From assembly GCA_007117675.1 (NCBI GenBank), contig SKGB01000036.1:1-30652 (forward strand): a DNA stretch of 30,652 nt, written 5' to 3'. The position numbers and the translations under genes are program-made. This document shows positions 14,699 to 23,600 of the stretch, piece after piece. The first letter of the stretch is position 1, and the number at the start of each line of letters is the position of its first letter. The stretch comes from Candidatus Nomurabacteria bacterium. Its GTDB lineage: Bacteria > Patescibacteriota > Minisyncoccia > Phycocordibacterales > CSBR16-119. The notes beneath the pieces are model-generated. The model was given only the letters and a program-made list of their open reading frames with translations, did not search any database and had not been told where the DNA came from.

Positions 14699-15334
14699 AT
14701 GAACGAAAAATTCGCATCTGCAGACCTCACAGCAGGTCAACTCAATGCCGTCATAAAGAAACTCGGTGGAGCTGATCAAGCACTTAAATTCTTGCGCGGT
14801 GAACTGTCGGTTTCCGAACCGACACGCAACTGGCGCGAGGAAGACGGTGTCATTTACTTTTCAGTTACTTCAGACGGTACCACCGGCGAAGAATGGATCA
14901 AACGCCTCGAAGACAAAGGTTTCCGCGTTGGAAACTATGCCAAGAGCATACTTCGTTCAGCCGACTTCAAGCCCGCGACCGGCATTACAACCGAAGTTGC
15001 GGTATTGAAAGGAATACTGTTTGAAGACAACGACCGCATTACCAAGAAAATTCGCACCGAGGCCGCTAACCGAAACTTTCAAACACCAAACGCAGAAATC
15101 GCCTGTCTGATCCGCGAGCAATTCACGGACGAGGAGATCAAAGCGATGGGTCTGACATGGATCGTTGCAATGCACGAGCCGATCAAGGACTCCGGTGGTG
15201 ATCCGCGCTTGCTTTACGCGAGCCGTGGTGGCGATGGGTGTTGGCTCGACGCGCACTACGGCGAGCCTGACTACGGGTGGGATCGTGGGGGCGGGTTCGC
15301 GTTTGCTGTGTCGCAAGTTGGTACTCAAAATTAA
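14699..15334 (+). CDS. Unknown 211-aa GC-rich cargo protein with a lectin-like variable-looking C-terminus
   Basis: I do not recognise a named function. From general familiarity, similar proteins seem to recur in several copies in Parcubacteria genomes; that is recollection, not a search. Residues 1-35 form a helical start (SADLTAGQLNAVIKKLGG), followed by a mixed domain with REEDGVIYFSVTSDGTTG and TTEVAVLKGILFED (about 45-110), a helix pair with NAEIACLIRE (131-140) and FTDEEIKAMGLTWIVAMHEP. The last part (about 169-203) is rich in Gly, Asp, Trp and Tyr and ends GGGFAFAVSQ, resembling the end of a C-type-lectin or formylglycine-enzyme-like fold. No signal peptide or membrane segment. Composition differs sharply from its neighbours: 32 of 60 bases are G or C at 15061-15120, against 19 of 60 at 14101-14160 in khpA. 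Codons such as CGC, ACC and GCC are favoured. It has its own promoter, leader, Shine-Dalgarno and terminator. Confidence 0.8.
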   Translation: MNEKFASADLTAGQLNAVIKKLGGADQALKFLRGELSVSEPTRNWREEDGVIYFSVTSDGTTGEEWIKRLEDKGFRVGNYAKSILRSADFKPATGITTEVAVLKGILFEDNDRITKKIRTEAANRNFQTPNAEIACLIREQFTDEEIKAMGLTWIVAMHEPIKDSGGDPRLLYASRGGDGCWLDAHYGEPDYGWDRGGGFAFAVSQVGTQN

Positions 15335-15371
15335 GATTCTCTGGACTTTCAGTCCTTTGAATTTAGTCCTT

Positions 15372-15413
15372 AGCCCTGTTTCGAATTTTTTCGAAATAGG
15401 GCTTTTTCTTTTG
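15372..15413 (+). terminator. Terminator of the 211-aa gene
   Basis: AGCCCTGTTTCGA (15372-15384) pairs with 15391-15403 (one G-T pair) over a short T/A loop, followed by TTTTTCTTTT. Upstream lies a small GGACT/AGTCC hairpin (15343-15355) and two AGTCCTT repeats (15351, 15365), all just after the stop codon. Confidence 0.9.
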
Positions 15414-15498
15414 TGTTTTCTCTGTATACTCCGATAAAAATCTTGGACAAAAATTGTACAACGTCTACTTTTACACACTTTTTGTGAATAATAAAAGT

Positions 15499-15527
15499 TT
15501 GTAAAGATTTTGGTGCGGGGGTATACT
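15499..15527 (+). promoter_or_regulatory. trmD promoter, leaderless geometry
   Basis: TTGTAA (15499-15504), exactly 17 nt, and TATACT (15522-15527), which ends 6 nt before ATG 15534. The predicted +1 is the A of the start codon. A second TATACT at 15425-15430 could give a longer transcript but lacks a -35. Confidence 0.8.
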
Positions 15528-15533
15528 CTGCAT

Positions 15534-16202
15534 ATGACTTTTCATATCATTACTTTATTTCCTGAAATGTTCGACTCCTATCTTGGTGAGTCTATTTTGA
15601 AGCGGGCAAGGGAAGGAGGGTTTATTTCTGTGAAGTTCTACAATCCACGAGATTTTTCGGCGGACAAACACAAGACGGTGGATGACAAGCCCTATGGTGG
15701 AGGTCCGGGGATGGTGATGATGGTGGATCCAGTTTTGAAAGCCTGGGAGAAAGCAGTGTCACAAAACTTTGTTTCAAAAATATTTACGCACAAGAAAATC
15801 AAAACCTATATTTTTTCTCCTGGCGGAACAACATTTACCACGCAGATTGCAAAACATGATGCACAAGAATATTCAGATATTGTTTTCATTTGTGGACGAT
15901 ACGAGGGTGTTGATTCACGAGTGAAAGAAATTACAGGAGCAGAGGAGCTTTCGATTGGTGGCTATGTGTTGACGGGTGGTGAACTTCCTGCAATGGTTGT
16001 GGTCGACTGTATGTCTCGACAAATTCCGGGAGTCTTGGGAAAATTTGAAAGTCTTGAAGAGGAAAGGGTTTCGAGTCATGAGATGTATACTCGCCCTGAA
16101 CACTATACTCACAAAGGAAAAACTTTCTCTGTTCCAGAAGTTCTTGTTTCAGGTGACCATAAAAAAATAGAAGCATATAAAAAGGGTTTTTCTGGCAATT
16201 AA
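15534..16202 (+). CDS. trmD: tRNA (guanine-N1)-methyltransferase TrmD
   Basis: TrmD methylates G37 next to the anticodon of tRNAs with S-adenosylmethionine, preventing frameshifting. It is a SPOUT-fold homodimer. Visible motifs: MTFHIITLFPEMF at the start, the DDKPYGGGPGMVM loop (50-62), CGRYEGVDSR (120-129) and the knotted SAM site IGGYVLTGGELPA (141-153). The last usually reads IGDYVLTGGE, so G143 replaces an Asp. The interdomain segment ESLEEERVSS (172-181) occupies the place where the E. coli catalytic Asp169 lies, followed by YTRPE. The start at 15534 (222 aa) is chosen over an upstream TTG at 15510 because the latter would lie inside the promoter and add non-conserved residues. No rimM or rplS flanks it, unlike the usual operon. 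Confidence 0.95.
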   Translation: MTFHIITLFPEMFDSYLGESILKRAREGGFISVKFYNPRDFSADKHKTVDDKPYGGGPGMVMMVDPVLKAWEKAVSQNFVSKIFTHKKIKTYIFSPGGTTFTTQIAKHDAQEYSDIVFICGRYEGVDSRVKEITGAEELSIGGYVLTGGELPAMVVVDCMSRQIPGVLGKFESLEEERVSSHEMYTRPEHYTHKGKTFSVPEVLVSGDHKKIEAYKKGFSGN

Positions 16203-16225
16203 AAACTAATTTAGCACAAAATAAT

Positions 16226-16567
16226 ATGATTTTTCGAGTAATACGAGTATATAAAAATGTACAAAATGGGACATCTGACCCTGCGGGTTTTGGACGCGAT
16301 CAACTCATGGACATGGTAAAGGGTTTTTTCATTCCGTTTCTTATTATCGGTGTTTTGGTTTTGGTTCTGTTCGCCTTACTTGGTTTTAGTAGTATTTTGG
16401 GTGTTGGTCCCTTGGGATTTTTTCGAGTGGTATTTTGGCTTGGTCTCGTTGTCTTTTCTTTATGGTCACTTATCTCTTGGGTGGCAATCTCTATTGCGCG
16501 AAATTTTTTAACTAAGATGAAAAAAGTTACTGATGATACCTTGTATCGTGACGTAACTCCTCGATAA
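16226..16567 (+). CDS. Small membrane protein of unknown function, 113 aa
   Basis: I do not recognise a family. The protein has two strongly hydrophobic segments (about 33-57, FFIPFLIIGVLVLVLFALLGF quoted in part, and about 67-90) joined by a short Gly/Pro turn. A cytoplasmic-looking, positively charged N-terminus and a charged C-terminal tail (TKMKKVTDDTLYRDV) suggest both ends are inside. It starts 23 nt after trmD and ends 5 nt before the Smr gene without an intervening terminator, so it is probably co-transcribed with both. No Shine-Dalgarno. Confidence 0.75.
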   Translation: MIFRVIRVYKNVQNGTSDPAGFGRDQLMDMVKGFFIPFLIIGVLVLVLFALLGFSSILGVGPLGFFRVVFWLGLVVFSLWSLISWVAISIARNFLTKMKKVTDDTLYRDVTPR

Positions 16568-16572
16568 TTTGT

Positions 16573-16830
16573 ATGTCAGATATTCCCATTCTTGACCTAC
16601 ATGGTTTGTACAGAGACGAGGCTGTGCAGATGCTTGAAGATTTTTTGTTTGATTCTCGGCAAAAAGGTTTTACTCAAGTTGAGATTATTACTGGTCGAGG
16701 GAGTCACTCTCTCGATGGTGTTCCGGTATTGAAAAATGCAGTCTTGTCTTATTTGAATATGCATTCTTTTGCATACACTGAATCGAATTCTTTTTTGTTT
16801 GGTGGAGGGTCTTTATATGTTTACCTGTAG
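16573..16830 (+). CDS. Stand-alone Smr-domain protein, 85 aa
   Basis: The Smr domain occurs at the C-terminus of MutS2 and alone; family members act as nucleases or nucleic-acid-binding modules in ribosome rescue and DNA repair. The two hallmark motifs are present: LDLHGL (7-12), which usually carries the conserved His, and the ITGRGSHS loop near residues 39-46. At 85 aa it is essentially the bare domain. The usual LxPGxG-like C-terminal signature is replaced by a FGGGSLYVYL end. It begins 5 nt after the membrane protein gene and likely shares its transcript. Confidence 0.85.
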   Translation: MSDIPILDLHGLYRDEAVQMLEDFLFDSRQKGFTQVEIITGRGSHSLDGVPVLKNAVLSYLNMHSFAYTESNSFLFGGGSLYVYL

Positions 16831-16878
16831 TATTTCTTGTCTATATTTTATTCCACATCAAAGAACATTTTTTAGTAG

Positions 16879-16884
16879 TATAAT
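16879..16884 (+). promoter_or_regulatory. -10 box of the DoxX-like gene
   Basis: A consensus TATAAT at 16879-16884 ends 9 nt before ATG 16894. No convincing -35. The predicted leader is 2-3 nt; the next codon is also ATG (16897). Confidence 0.5.
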
Positions 16885-16893
16885 TAAAATATT

Positions 16894-17268
16894 ATGATGT
16901 TTGAAACAACAACTATATTTATTCTTGGTAGAGTTCTCCTGTCATTCTTCTTGTTGTTTTTTGGTTTCTCTCATTTAGTTTCTATTTCAAATTTTACTAA
17001 AATTGCAAAGCGGGCAAAAATACCTTTTCCAAAATTTAGTGTCTTTGTAACGGGTGTCTTATTTATTGTGGCCAGTACTTCCTTTATTTTTTGGGTCTAC
17101 GTAAATGTTGCTTTGTGGTATCTAATCACTTTTTTTATAATTTCTGCATTGTGGATTCATAGATTTTGGGAGTATTCCAAAAAGGATCAACATACAAATA
17201 GTTTCAACTCTTTCGTGTCAAATATGTTGGTGGCCAGCGTTCTTATGATACTGTCTTTGTTCATATAG
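16894..17268 (+). CDS. DoxX-like four-helix membrane protein
   Basis: The 124-residue protein has four predicted membrane helices (about 6-28, 46-68, 71-90 and 105-123). The first helix contains GRVLLSFFLLFFGFSHL, resembling the start of DoxX-family proteins, and the loop with KIAKRAKIPFP fits the same family. DoxX proteins are small membrane proteins of poorly defined redox or terminal-oxidase-associated role. Family assignment rests on topology and weak motif similarity only. It has its own -10 box and stands alone between the trmD unit and rpoB. A second ATG immediately follows the first; either could be used. Confidence 0.6.
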   Translation: MMFETTTIFILGRVLLSFFLLFFGFSHLVSISNFTKIAKRAKIPFPKFSVFVTGVLFIVASTSFIFWVYVNVALWYLITFFIISALWIHRFWEYSKKDQHTNSFNSFVSNMLVASVLMILSLFI

Positions 17269-17269
17269 C

Positions 17270-17297
17270 TTGACATTATCTCATTTTTTGTTAGATT
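17270..17297 (+). promoter_or_regulatory. rpoB promoter
   Basis: A perfect TTGACA (17270-17275), 16 nt and TAGATT (17292-17297, a weak -10). Predicted start near 17304, giving a leader of about 160 nt before the GTG at 17465. Confidence 0.5.
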
Positions 17298-17303
17298 TAT
17301 AGG

Positions 17304-17464
17304 TACTAATTGCTGATTGAGTTATGACTGTTGCAATTGTATTTGTTAGTAACTAATACAAGGCGTGTTTTCAAGCAATTCTCAAAATCTTAAATAAATC
17401 AAAAAGACAGATATGAATATCTGTTATTTTGTGTTTTTGTTTGAATATTTAGCCTTTCTAATTT
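17304..17464 (+). promoter_or_regulatory. rpoB leader with hairpins
   Basis: The leader holds an imperfect hairpin in which TTGTAT...TTAGT pairs with ACTAATACAA (17337-17360). A second, ACAGATA, loop TGAA, TATCTGT (17407-17424 including flanking pairs), is followed by a T-rich tract. The latter resembles a weak terminator and could attenuate rpoBC expression. No Shine-Dalgarno precedes the GTG. Confidence 0.35.
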
Positions 17465-20400
17465 GTGGCAGAGAAAAAAAATATTGTAGTACCTTATGAT
17501 TCATATGGTACTCGTGATAAAAAATATTTTTCAAAATACAGGAAGCCTCTTGTGGAGATTCCTAATTTGTTAAATCAACAGATACATTCTTTCGAGTGGT
17601 TATTAAAAGAAGGGTTAAAAGAAACTCTTCAAGAGTTCACTCCAATTACAGATTATTCTTCAAAAAAGTTTGAACTAACATTTGGAGAACTTTTCATGGA
17701 AGAGCCTAAGTTTGACGAGCATTACGCTAAGGTTAATAAACTTTCATATGAAGCTGCTTTGAAGGTGCGAGCAGTACTTAAGAACAATGTGACAGGAGTT
17801 CATAAAGATCAAGAGTTGTTCTTGTCTGATTTTCCAATCATGACTGATCGGGCAACATTTATCATAAACGGTGTGGAGAGAGTTATCGTTCCACAGCTTA
17901 CTCGGTCTTCTGGGGTGTTTTTCACTGTTCAAGATGTAAAAGGTAAGCGAGCTTTTGGTGCAAAAATCATACCCGCTCGTGGTATTTGGATTGAACTTGA
18001 ATCAGATGCTGAGGGTATTGTGTATGTTCGAATTGATAAGAAACGAAAGTTTCCTATTACAGGACTACTTAAAATATTTGGTTTAACAAATGCTGAAAAG
18101 ATTCTTAAAGCATTTAAAGAAAAACCTGAATATCAAGAATTTCTTAAAAAAACGCTTGAAAAAGATGATCTTTCTTTGGATGAAGTTTATGTCGATGTGT
18201 ATAAGCGTCTACGAGATGGTGACATGGCTAATGCCGAAAATGCAAAAGAGTTTATAGATTCTTTGTTTACTCCTGAAAAATATGATTTTTCATCAGTTGG
18301 GAGGTATCGTTTTAATAAACGTTTTGAAAAAGATGACTCAGAAAAAGCCCTCGAGCGGAAAACAATAGACCTTGATGACCTTGTGACAATTGTTAAATAT
18401 ATTTACGATCTAAATTTAGATCCACAATCTCAACCTGATGATATTGACCATCTTGGTTTTCGACGTGTTCGATATGTGGGAGAGTTATTGCAACAAAAAT
18501 TCCGAGTTGGAATGACGCAAATTAAAAGAAATGTTCAGGACAAGATGTCGACAGTTGATGCTGATATTGCATCTCCCGTTCAACTTGTAAATCAAAGACC
18601 ACTTCAAGCTCGAATTAAAGAATTTTTCACCACAAACCAACTTTCTCAGTTTATGGATCAAGAAAACGTTCTTTCTGAATTGGAGCATGTGCGTATTCTT
18701 ACAGCACTTGGTCCTGGAGGGCTCACTCGAGAGCGAGCAGGTCTTGAGGTTCGAGACGTTCACACATCTCACTACGGTCGTGTGTGTCCTATTCACACCC
18801 CAGAAGGTCCAAACATTGGTCTTGTTCTTCACCTTGCTACATATGCACGAACAAACCATTTTGGAATTATAGAAACCCCCTATACGGTTGTTAAAAATGG
18901 AAAGATTACTGACGAGGTGAGATATCTAAATGCTCATGAAGAAGAGCGATATGTAATTGCTCATGGTGGAACTCCACGAGATGATAAAGGAAATATTTTA
19001 GTGGAAAAAGTAGAAGCTCGTGTGAAAGCAAGTCCTGCTCTTGTTGATAAAAGTCAAGTTCAATTTATAGATGTTGCATCAAACCAAGCTTTTTCTGTCG
19101 GTACTTCTTTGATTCCATTTTTGGAACACAATGATGCTAACCGAGCGTTGATGGGTTCAAACATGCAAAAACAAGCGGTTCCTTGTGTGTTGCCTGAAGC
19201 ACCACTTGTTGCAACTGGTATTGAGGAAGTGATTGCTCGTGACTCGGGACGGTTAATTACAGCTAAAGAAGCTGGTGTGGTGACGGTTGCTGACTCAACA
19301 CGTGTTGTTGTTAAAAATTCTAAGGGTAAGGATGACGTCTACCATTTTGTTACCCATATGAGAACTAACAAGTTTTCTTTGATGCGACAAAGACCAACTG
19401 TTTCTGTTGGGCAAAAAGTTTCTCGGGGGGATGTTTTAGGCGACGCACCTTCAACGGTAGAGGGGCAAACTTCTCTTGGGCAAAATATGCTTGTTGCTTT
19501 TATGTCTTGGGAGGGAAGAAACTACGAAGATGCGATTATTCTTTCTGAACGACTTGTAAAGAACTCTAAGTTTACTTCTATTTATGTAGAGGAGTATGTT
19601 TGTGTGGTACGAGACACAAAACTTGGAGCTGAATCAACAACTCGTGATATTCCAAATGTCTCAGAAGCAAAGTTGAAAAACCTTAATGAGGATGGAATTA
19701 TCCGTATTGGCGCTGAGGTTGAAGAAAATGATATTCTTGTTGGAAAAATAACTCCAAAAGGAGAAACCGAACTAACTCCTGAAGAGCGACTCCTTCGATC
19801 TATCTTTGCTGAAAAAGCGCGTGACGTAAAAGACACGTCTCTTCGAATTGGGCATGGAGAGCAAGGTCGTGTTATTGGTGTAAAAATATTCTCTCGTGAA
19901 AACGGACATCAGATGGAGTCTGGTGTTATCAAGAAAATTGTTATTGAAGTTGCTCAAATCAGAAATATTTCTGTAGGAGATAAGCTGGCTGGTCGCCATG
20001 GAAACAAAGGTGTTATTTCTGTTATTTTACCTGAAGAAGAAATGCCGTTTATGGCAGATGGTACTCCTGTTGATGTTATTTTGACCCCTCTTGGTGTTCC
20101 TTCTCGTATGAACTTGGGACAAATCCTAGAACTTCATCTTGGTCTTGCTGCAAAAACACTTGATTATCAGGCTATTGTTCCTTTATTTGGAGGAGCAACT
20201 GTTGATGAGGTTAAAGACGAGTTAGAAAAAGCTGGATACGAACGGGACGGTAAGATGACCTTGTTTGATGGACGTACTGGAGAAGCTTTCAATCAAAGAA
20301 TTGCTGTGGGTTATATGTATATGCTTAAACTCCACCACATGATTCGAGATAAGGTGCACGCTCGTGCCATTGGTCCTTACTCACTTATCACACAACAACC

Positions 20401-20665
20401 ACTCGGAGGTAAGGCTCAGTCTGGTGGGCAACGATTTGGAGAAATGGAAGTGTGGGCTGTTGAAGGATATGGTGCTTCTCATATATTACGAGAAATGCTC
20501 ACCATTAAGTCCGATGATATTTTAGGTCGATCAGCTGCTTTCAATTCTATTATTAGAGGAGAGAAATTAGAGGAGCCAAATGCTCCAGCTTCATTTAGTG
20601 TGATGTTAAGTTATCTTCGAGGTCTTGCACTTAATGTTGAGCTTCGTGATTCAAACGACCAATAA
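17465..20665 (+). CDS. rpoB: DNA-directed RNA polymerase subunit beta
   Basis: The beta subunit forms one pincer and part of the active centre of RNA polymerase. At 1,066 aa it is compact against about 1,340 in E. coli, lacking lineage-specific inserts. Recognisable blocks in order: NGVERVIVPQL, QLSQFMDQEN in the rifampicin pocket, ALGPGGLTRERAGLEVRDVH, GRVCPIHTPEGPNIGL, EHNDANRALMGSNMQKQAVP, SVGDKLAGRHGNKG and the C-terminal clamp segments GGKAQSGGQRFGEMEVWA and GASHILREMLTIKSDD. It starts with GTG, needed to give the conventional N-terminus; no nearby ATG serves. In the rifampicin pocket, positions equivalent to E. coli R529 and S531 are I411 and T413. rpoC follows 19 nt later. Confidence 0.97.
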   Translation: MAEKKNIVVPYDSYGTRDKKYFSKYRKPLVEIPNLLNQQIHSFEWLLKEGLKETLQEFTPITDYSSKKFELTFGELFMEEPKFDEHYAKVNKLSYEAALKVRAVLKNNVTGVHKDQELFLSDFPIMTDRATFIINGVERVIVPQLTRSSGVFFTVQDVKGKRAFGAKIIPARGIWIELESDAEGIVYVRIDKKRKFPITGLLKIFGLTNAEKILKAFKEKPEYQEFLKKTLEKDDLSLDEVYVDVYKRLRDGDMANAENAKEFIDSLFTPEKYDFSSVGRYRFNKRFEKDDSEKALERKTIDLDDLVTIVKYIYDLNLDPQSQPDDIDHLGFRRVRYVGELLQQKFRVGMTQIKRNVQDKMSTVDADIASPVQLVNQRPLQARIKEFFTTNQLSQFMDQENVLSELEHVRILTALGPGGLTRERAGLEVRDVHTSHYGRVCPIHTPEGPNIGLVLHLATYARTNHFGIIETPYTVVKNGKITDEVRYLNAHEEERYVIAHGGTPRDDKGNILVEKVEARVKASPALVDKSQVQFIDVASNQAFSVGTSLIPFLEHNDANRALMGSNMQKQAVPCVLPEAPLVATGIEEVIARDSGRLITAKEAGVVTVADSTRVVVKNSKGKDDVYHFVTHMRTNKFSLMRQRPTVSVGQKVSRGDVLGDAPSTVEGQTSLGQNMLVAFMSWEGRNYEDAIILSERLVKNSKFTSIYVEEYVCVVRDTKLGAESTTRDIPNVSEAKLKNLNEDGIIRIGAEVEENDILVGKITPKGETELTPEERLLRSIFAEKARDVKDTSLRIGHGEQGRVIGVKIFSRENGHQMESGVIKKIVIEVAQIRNISVGDKLAGRHGNKGVISVILPEEEMPFMADGTPVDVILTPLGVPSRMNLGQILELHLGLAAKTLDYQAIVPLFGGATVDEVKDELEKAGYERDGKMTLFDGRTGEAFNQRIAVGYMYMLKLHHMIRDKVHARAIGPYSLITQQPLGGKAQSGGQRFGEMEVWAVEGYGASHILREMLTIKSDDILGRSAAFNSIIRGEKLEEPNAPASFSVMLSYLRGLALNVELRDSNDQ

Positions 20666-20684
20666 TAATTAATCTATCTACGTT

Positions 20685-23600
20685 ATGAAAATATTAGACA
20701 CAAAAAAATTTAATGAGATTGCAATTTCTCTTTCTTCTCCTGAAACTATTCGAGGGTGGTCATACGGTGAGATTCTTAAACCAGAAACTATCAACTATAG
20801 AACAGGGCGTTCAGAACGAGGGGGTCTTTTTGATGAAAAGATTTTCGGTCCGGAAAAAGACTATGAATGTTATTGTAAAAAATATCGAGGGATAAAATAC
20901 AAGGGAATTGTTTGCGAAAAATGTGGTGTTGAAATCACAAAAGCTGTTGTTCGACGTGAGCGAATGGGACATATTGAACTGGCGTCTCCTGTTGCTCATA
21001 TTTGGTTTTTGCGAGGTGTTCCTTCTCGAATGAGTATTTTGCTTGACATAACAATATCTTCTCTTGAGAAAGTTATTTACTTTGCAGGATATGTTATCCA
21101 TACAGTAAACCAAGATGAAAAAGATAGAATCATAAAAGATCTCGAGAGTGAGTATAAAGCAAAACTTAAGGCAACCAATGACGAAGAAACTCGTGACCGG
21201 CTTAAGGAATTGTTTACACAATCAAAAAATGAAATTTCCTCACTTCAGTTTGGAACTGTCTTGTCAGAAATTGATTACAATCGATTTTCAAAACGATACG
21301 GATCAGCTTTTGAAGCATCTATTGGAGCTGAGGCTATTTATAATATATTTAAGACTCTTGATTTACACGCATTACGTGAGGAGGTTGAAAAAAAACTAGA
21401 AAATGCTTCCGCTCTTGATCGTCCAAAATTAAAGCGTCGACTTGGTGTTATACAGTCTCTTATTAATGCAGACCTTCGGCCTGAGTGGATGTTTATGACG
21501 GTTTTACCTGTTATACCTCCAATGTTACGACCTATGGTTGGTCTTGAAGGAGGGCGATTTGCTACTTCTGATTTAAATGACTTGTATAGAAGGGTAATCA
21601 ATAGAAACAATCGACTTAAGAAATTGTTGGCAATTCAAGCGCCTGATGTTATTTTGCGAAACGAAAAGCGAATTTTGCAAGAAGCTGTTGACGCTCTGAT
21701 TGACAACTCAATTGCGAAACAATCAGACGCTGTGATGAATCAGTCTCAAAAAAGAGCGCTCAAGTCACTGTCAGACAACCTGAAATCAAAACAAGGATTG
21801 TTCCGACAAAACCTTCTTGGTAAGCGAGTTGATTATTCAGGACGTTCAGTGATTGTTGTTGGTCCACAGCTTACTCTTGATCAGTGTGGTCTGCCAAAAA
21901 CTATGGCTTTGGAGCTATTTAAGCCGTTTGTTATTCACAAGCTTATTTCACAAGATTTGGCTTTTAATATTCGAGGGGCAAACAAACTTATTGAAGACGG
22001 TATTCCTGAAGTGTGGGCGATACTTGAAGAGGTTATTAAAGGTAAGTATGTACTTCTTAACCGTGCGCCAACTCTTCACCGGCTTGGTATTCAAGCATTT
22101 CATCCTATTTTGATTGAGGGTTCTGCGATTCAATTGCACCCACTTGTGTGTGCTGCCTTTAACGCTGACTTTGATGGTGATCAGATGGCTGTCTACCTTC
22201 CTCTTTCTGACAAAGCTCAAAAAGAAGCAGGCGATTTGATGGCTGCGAACAAAAACCTTCTTAAACCACAGGACGGTTCTCCTATTGTAAACCCACCGCT
22301 TGATATCACGCTTGGGTGTTATTGGATGACCGACATGGTAGAAGGAGAATTAGGAGAAGGAAAATTTTTTTCAAGCCCTAACGAGGCAATGACAGCGTAC
22401 GACTATGGTGCTGTTTCATTTCGTGCAAAGATAAAGGTTCTTCCAACTGAAACCGAACGGTATAAAGAGTTTGATAATAAAGTATTTGAAACTACCGTGG
22501 GAAGACTTATGTTTAATGCTGCGCTACCAAAAGATTATCCGTACTTAAACAAGGTGATGGATAAGAAAATGCTTTCAAAACTTGTGAGCGATTTGATTGA
22601 AACATACGGTATTGATAAGACTCCGCCGGTTTTGGATAAAATCAAAACTTTTGGTTTTAAATACGCGACTGTTTCTGGTACAACATGGGGAATTGACAAT
22701 GTGATTGTTCCTAAGGAAAAACCACAAATTGTTAAAGACGCCCGTTTGGAAGAGGAGGAGATTGTAAATCAGTATAATGATGGTCTTCTTTCTCATGATG
22801 AAAAATGGAGAAAAACAATTGAGATTTGGGAAGGTGCCAAGAATAAAATACAAGAGCTTATTCCTGGATCACTCGAGGCTCACGGGTCTACTGAAGACCT
22901 TATTAAGTCAGGAGCTCGAGGTTCTATGGGGCAGTTGATTCAAATGGCGGGAATGAAAGGACTTATCGTGAACACTCAAGGTAAGACAATTGAGTTCCCT
23001 GTTGTTCCTTCATATAAAGAAGGTTTGTCTCCACTTGAGTATTTCATTACAACTCACGGATCTCGAAAGGGTCTTGCTGACACCGCTTTGAAAACAGCCC
23101 AAGCGGGGTATCTTACTCGTCGTTTGGTAGATGTTGTTCAAGATGTTGTAGTAACTCAAGATGATTGTGGTACAGACAAATACAAAATAGTAACTGCCGA
23201 AAATATATCAGGTATTGAAATTCCTTTATCAAAAAATATTATTGGGCGAACACTCGCACTTGATGTTGTGACTCAAGAAGGCGAGACATTGTTCAAAAAA
23301 GGACATTTACTTACTCGTCTTGATGCAGAAAAAATCGAAGCTTCTTCTGTTGATAAGGTGGCTATTAGGTCACTGTTAACCTGTGAAGCTGGTCATGGTG
23401 TGTGTCAAAAATGTTATGGTCTTGATCTTGGTAGAAGTAAATCTGTTCAGGTTGGAGAAGCGGTTGGTATTATTGCTGCGCAAGCTATTGGTGAGCCAGG
23501 AACTCAGCTAACTCTTCGAACATTCCATCAAGGGGGAGTTGCTGGAGGTGCTGATATTACTCAAGGTCTTCCTCGTGTAGAAGAGGTCTTTGAACGAAGA

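Noticed and set aside
15165..15437. Alternative 90-aa reading frame across the end of the 211-aa gene and its terminator
   Set aside because: It runs through the terminator hairpin and is an offset reading of a GC-rich gene; there is no start signal of its own.
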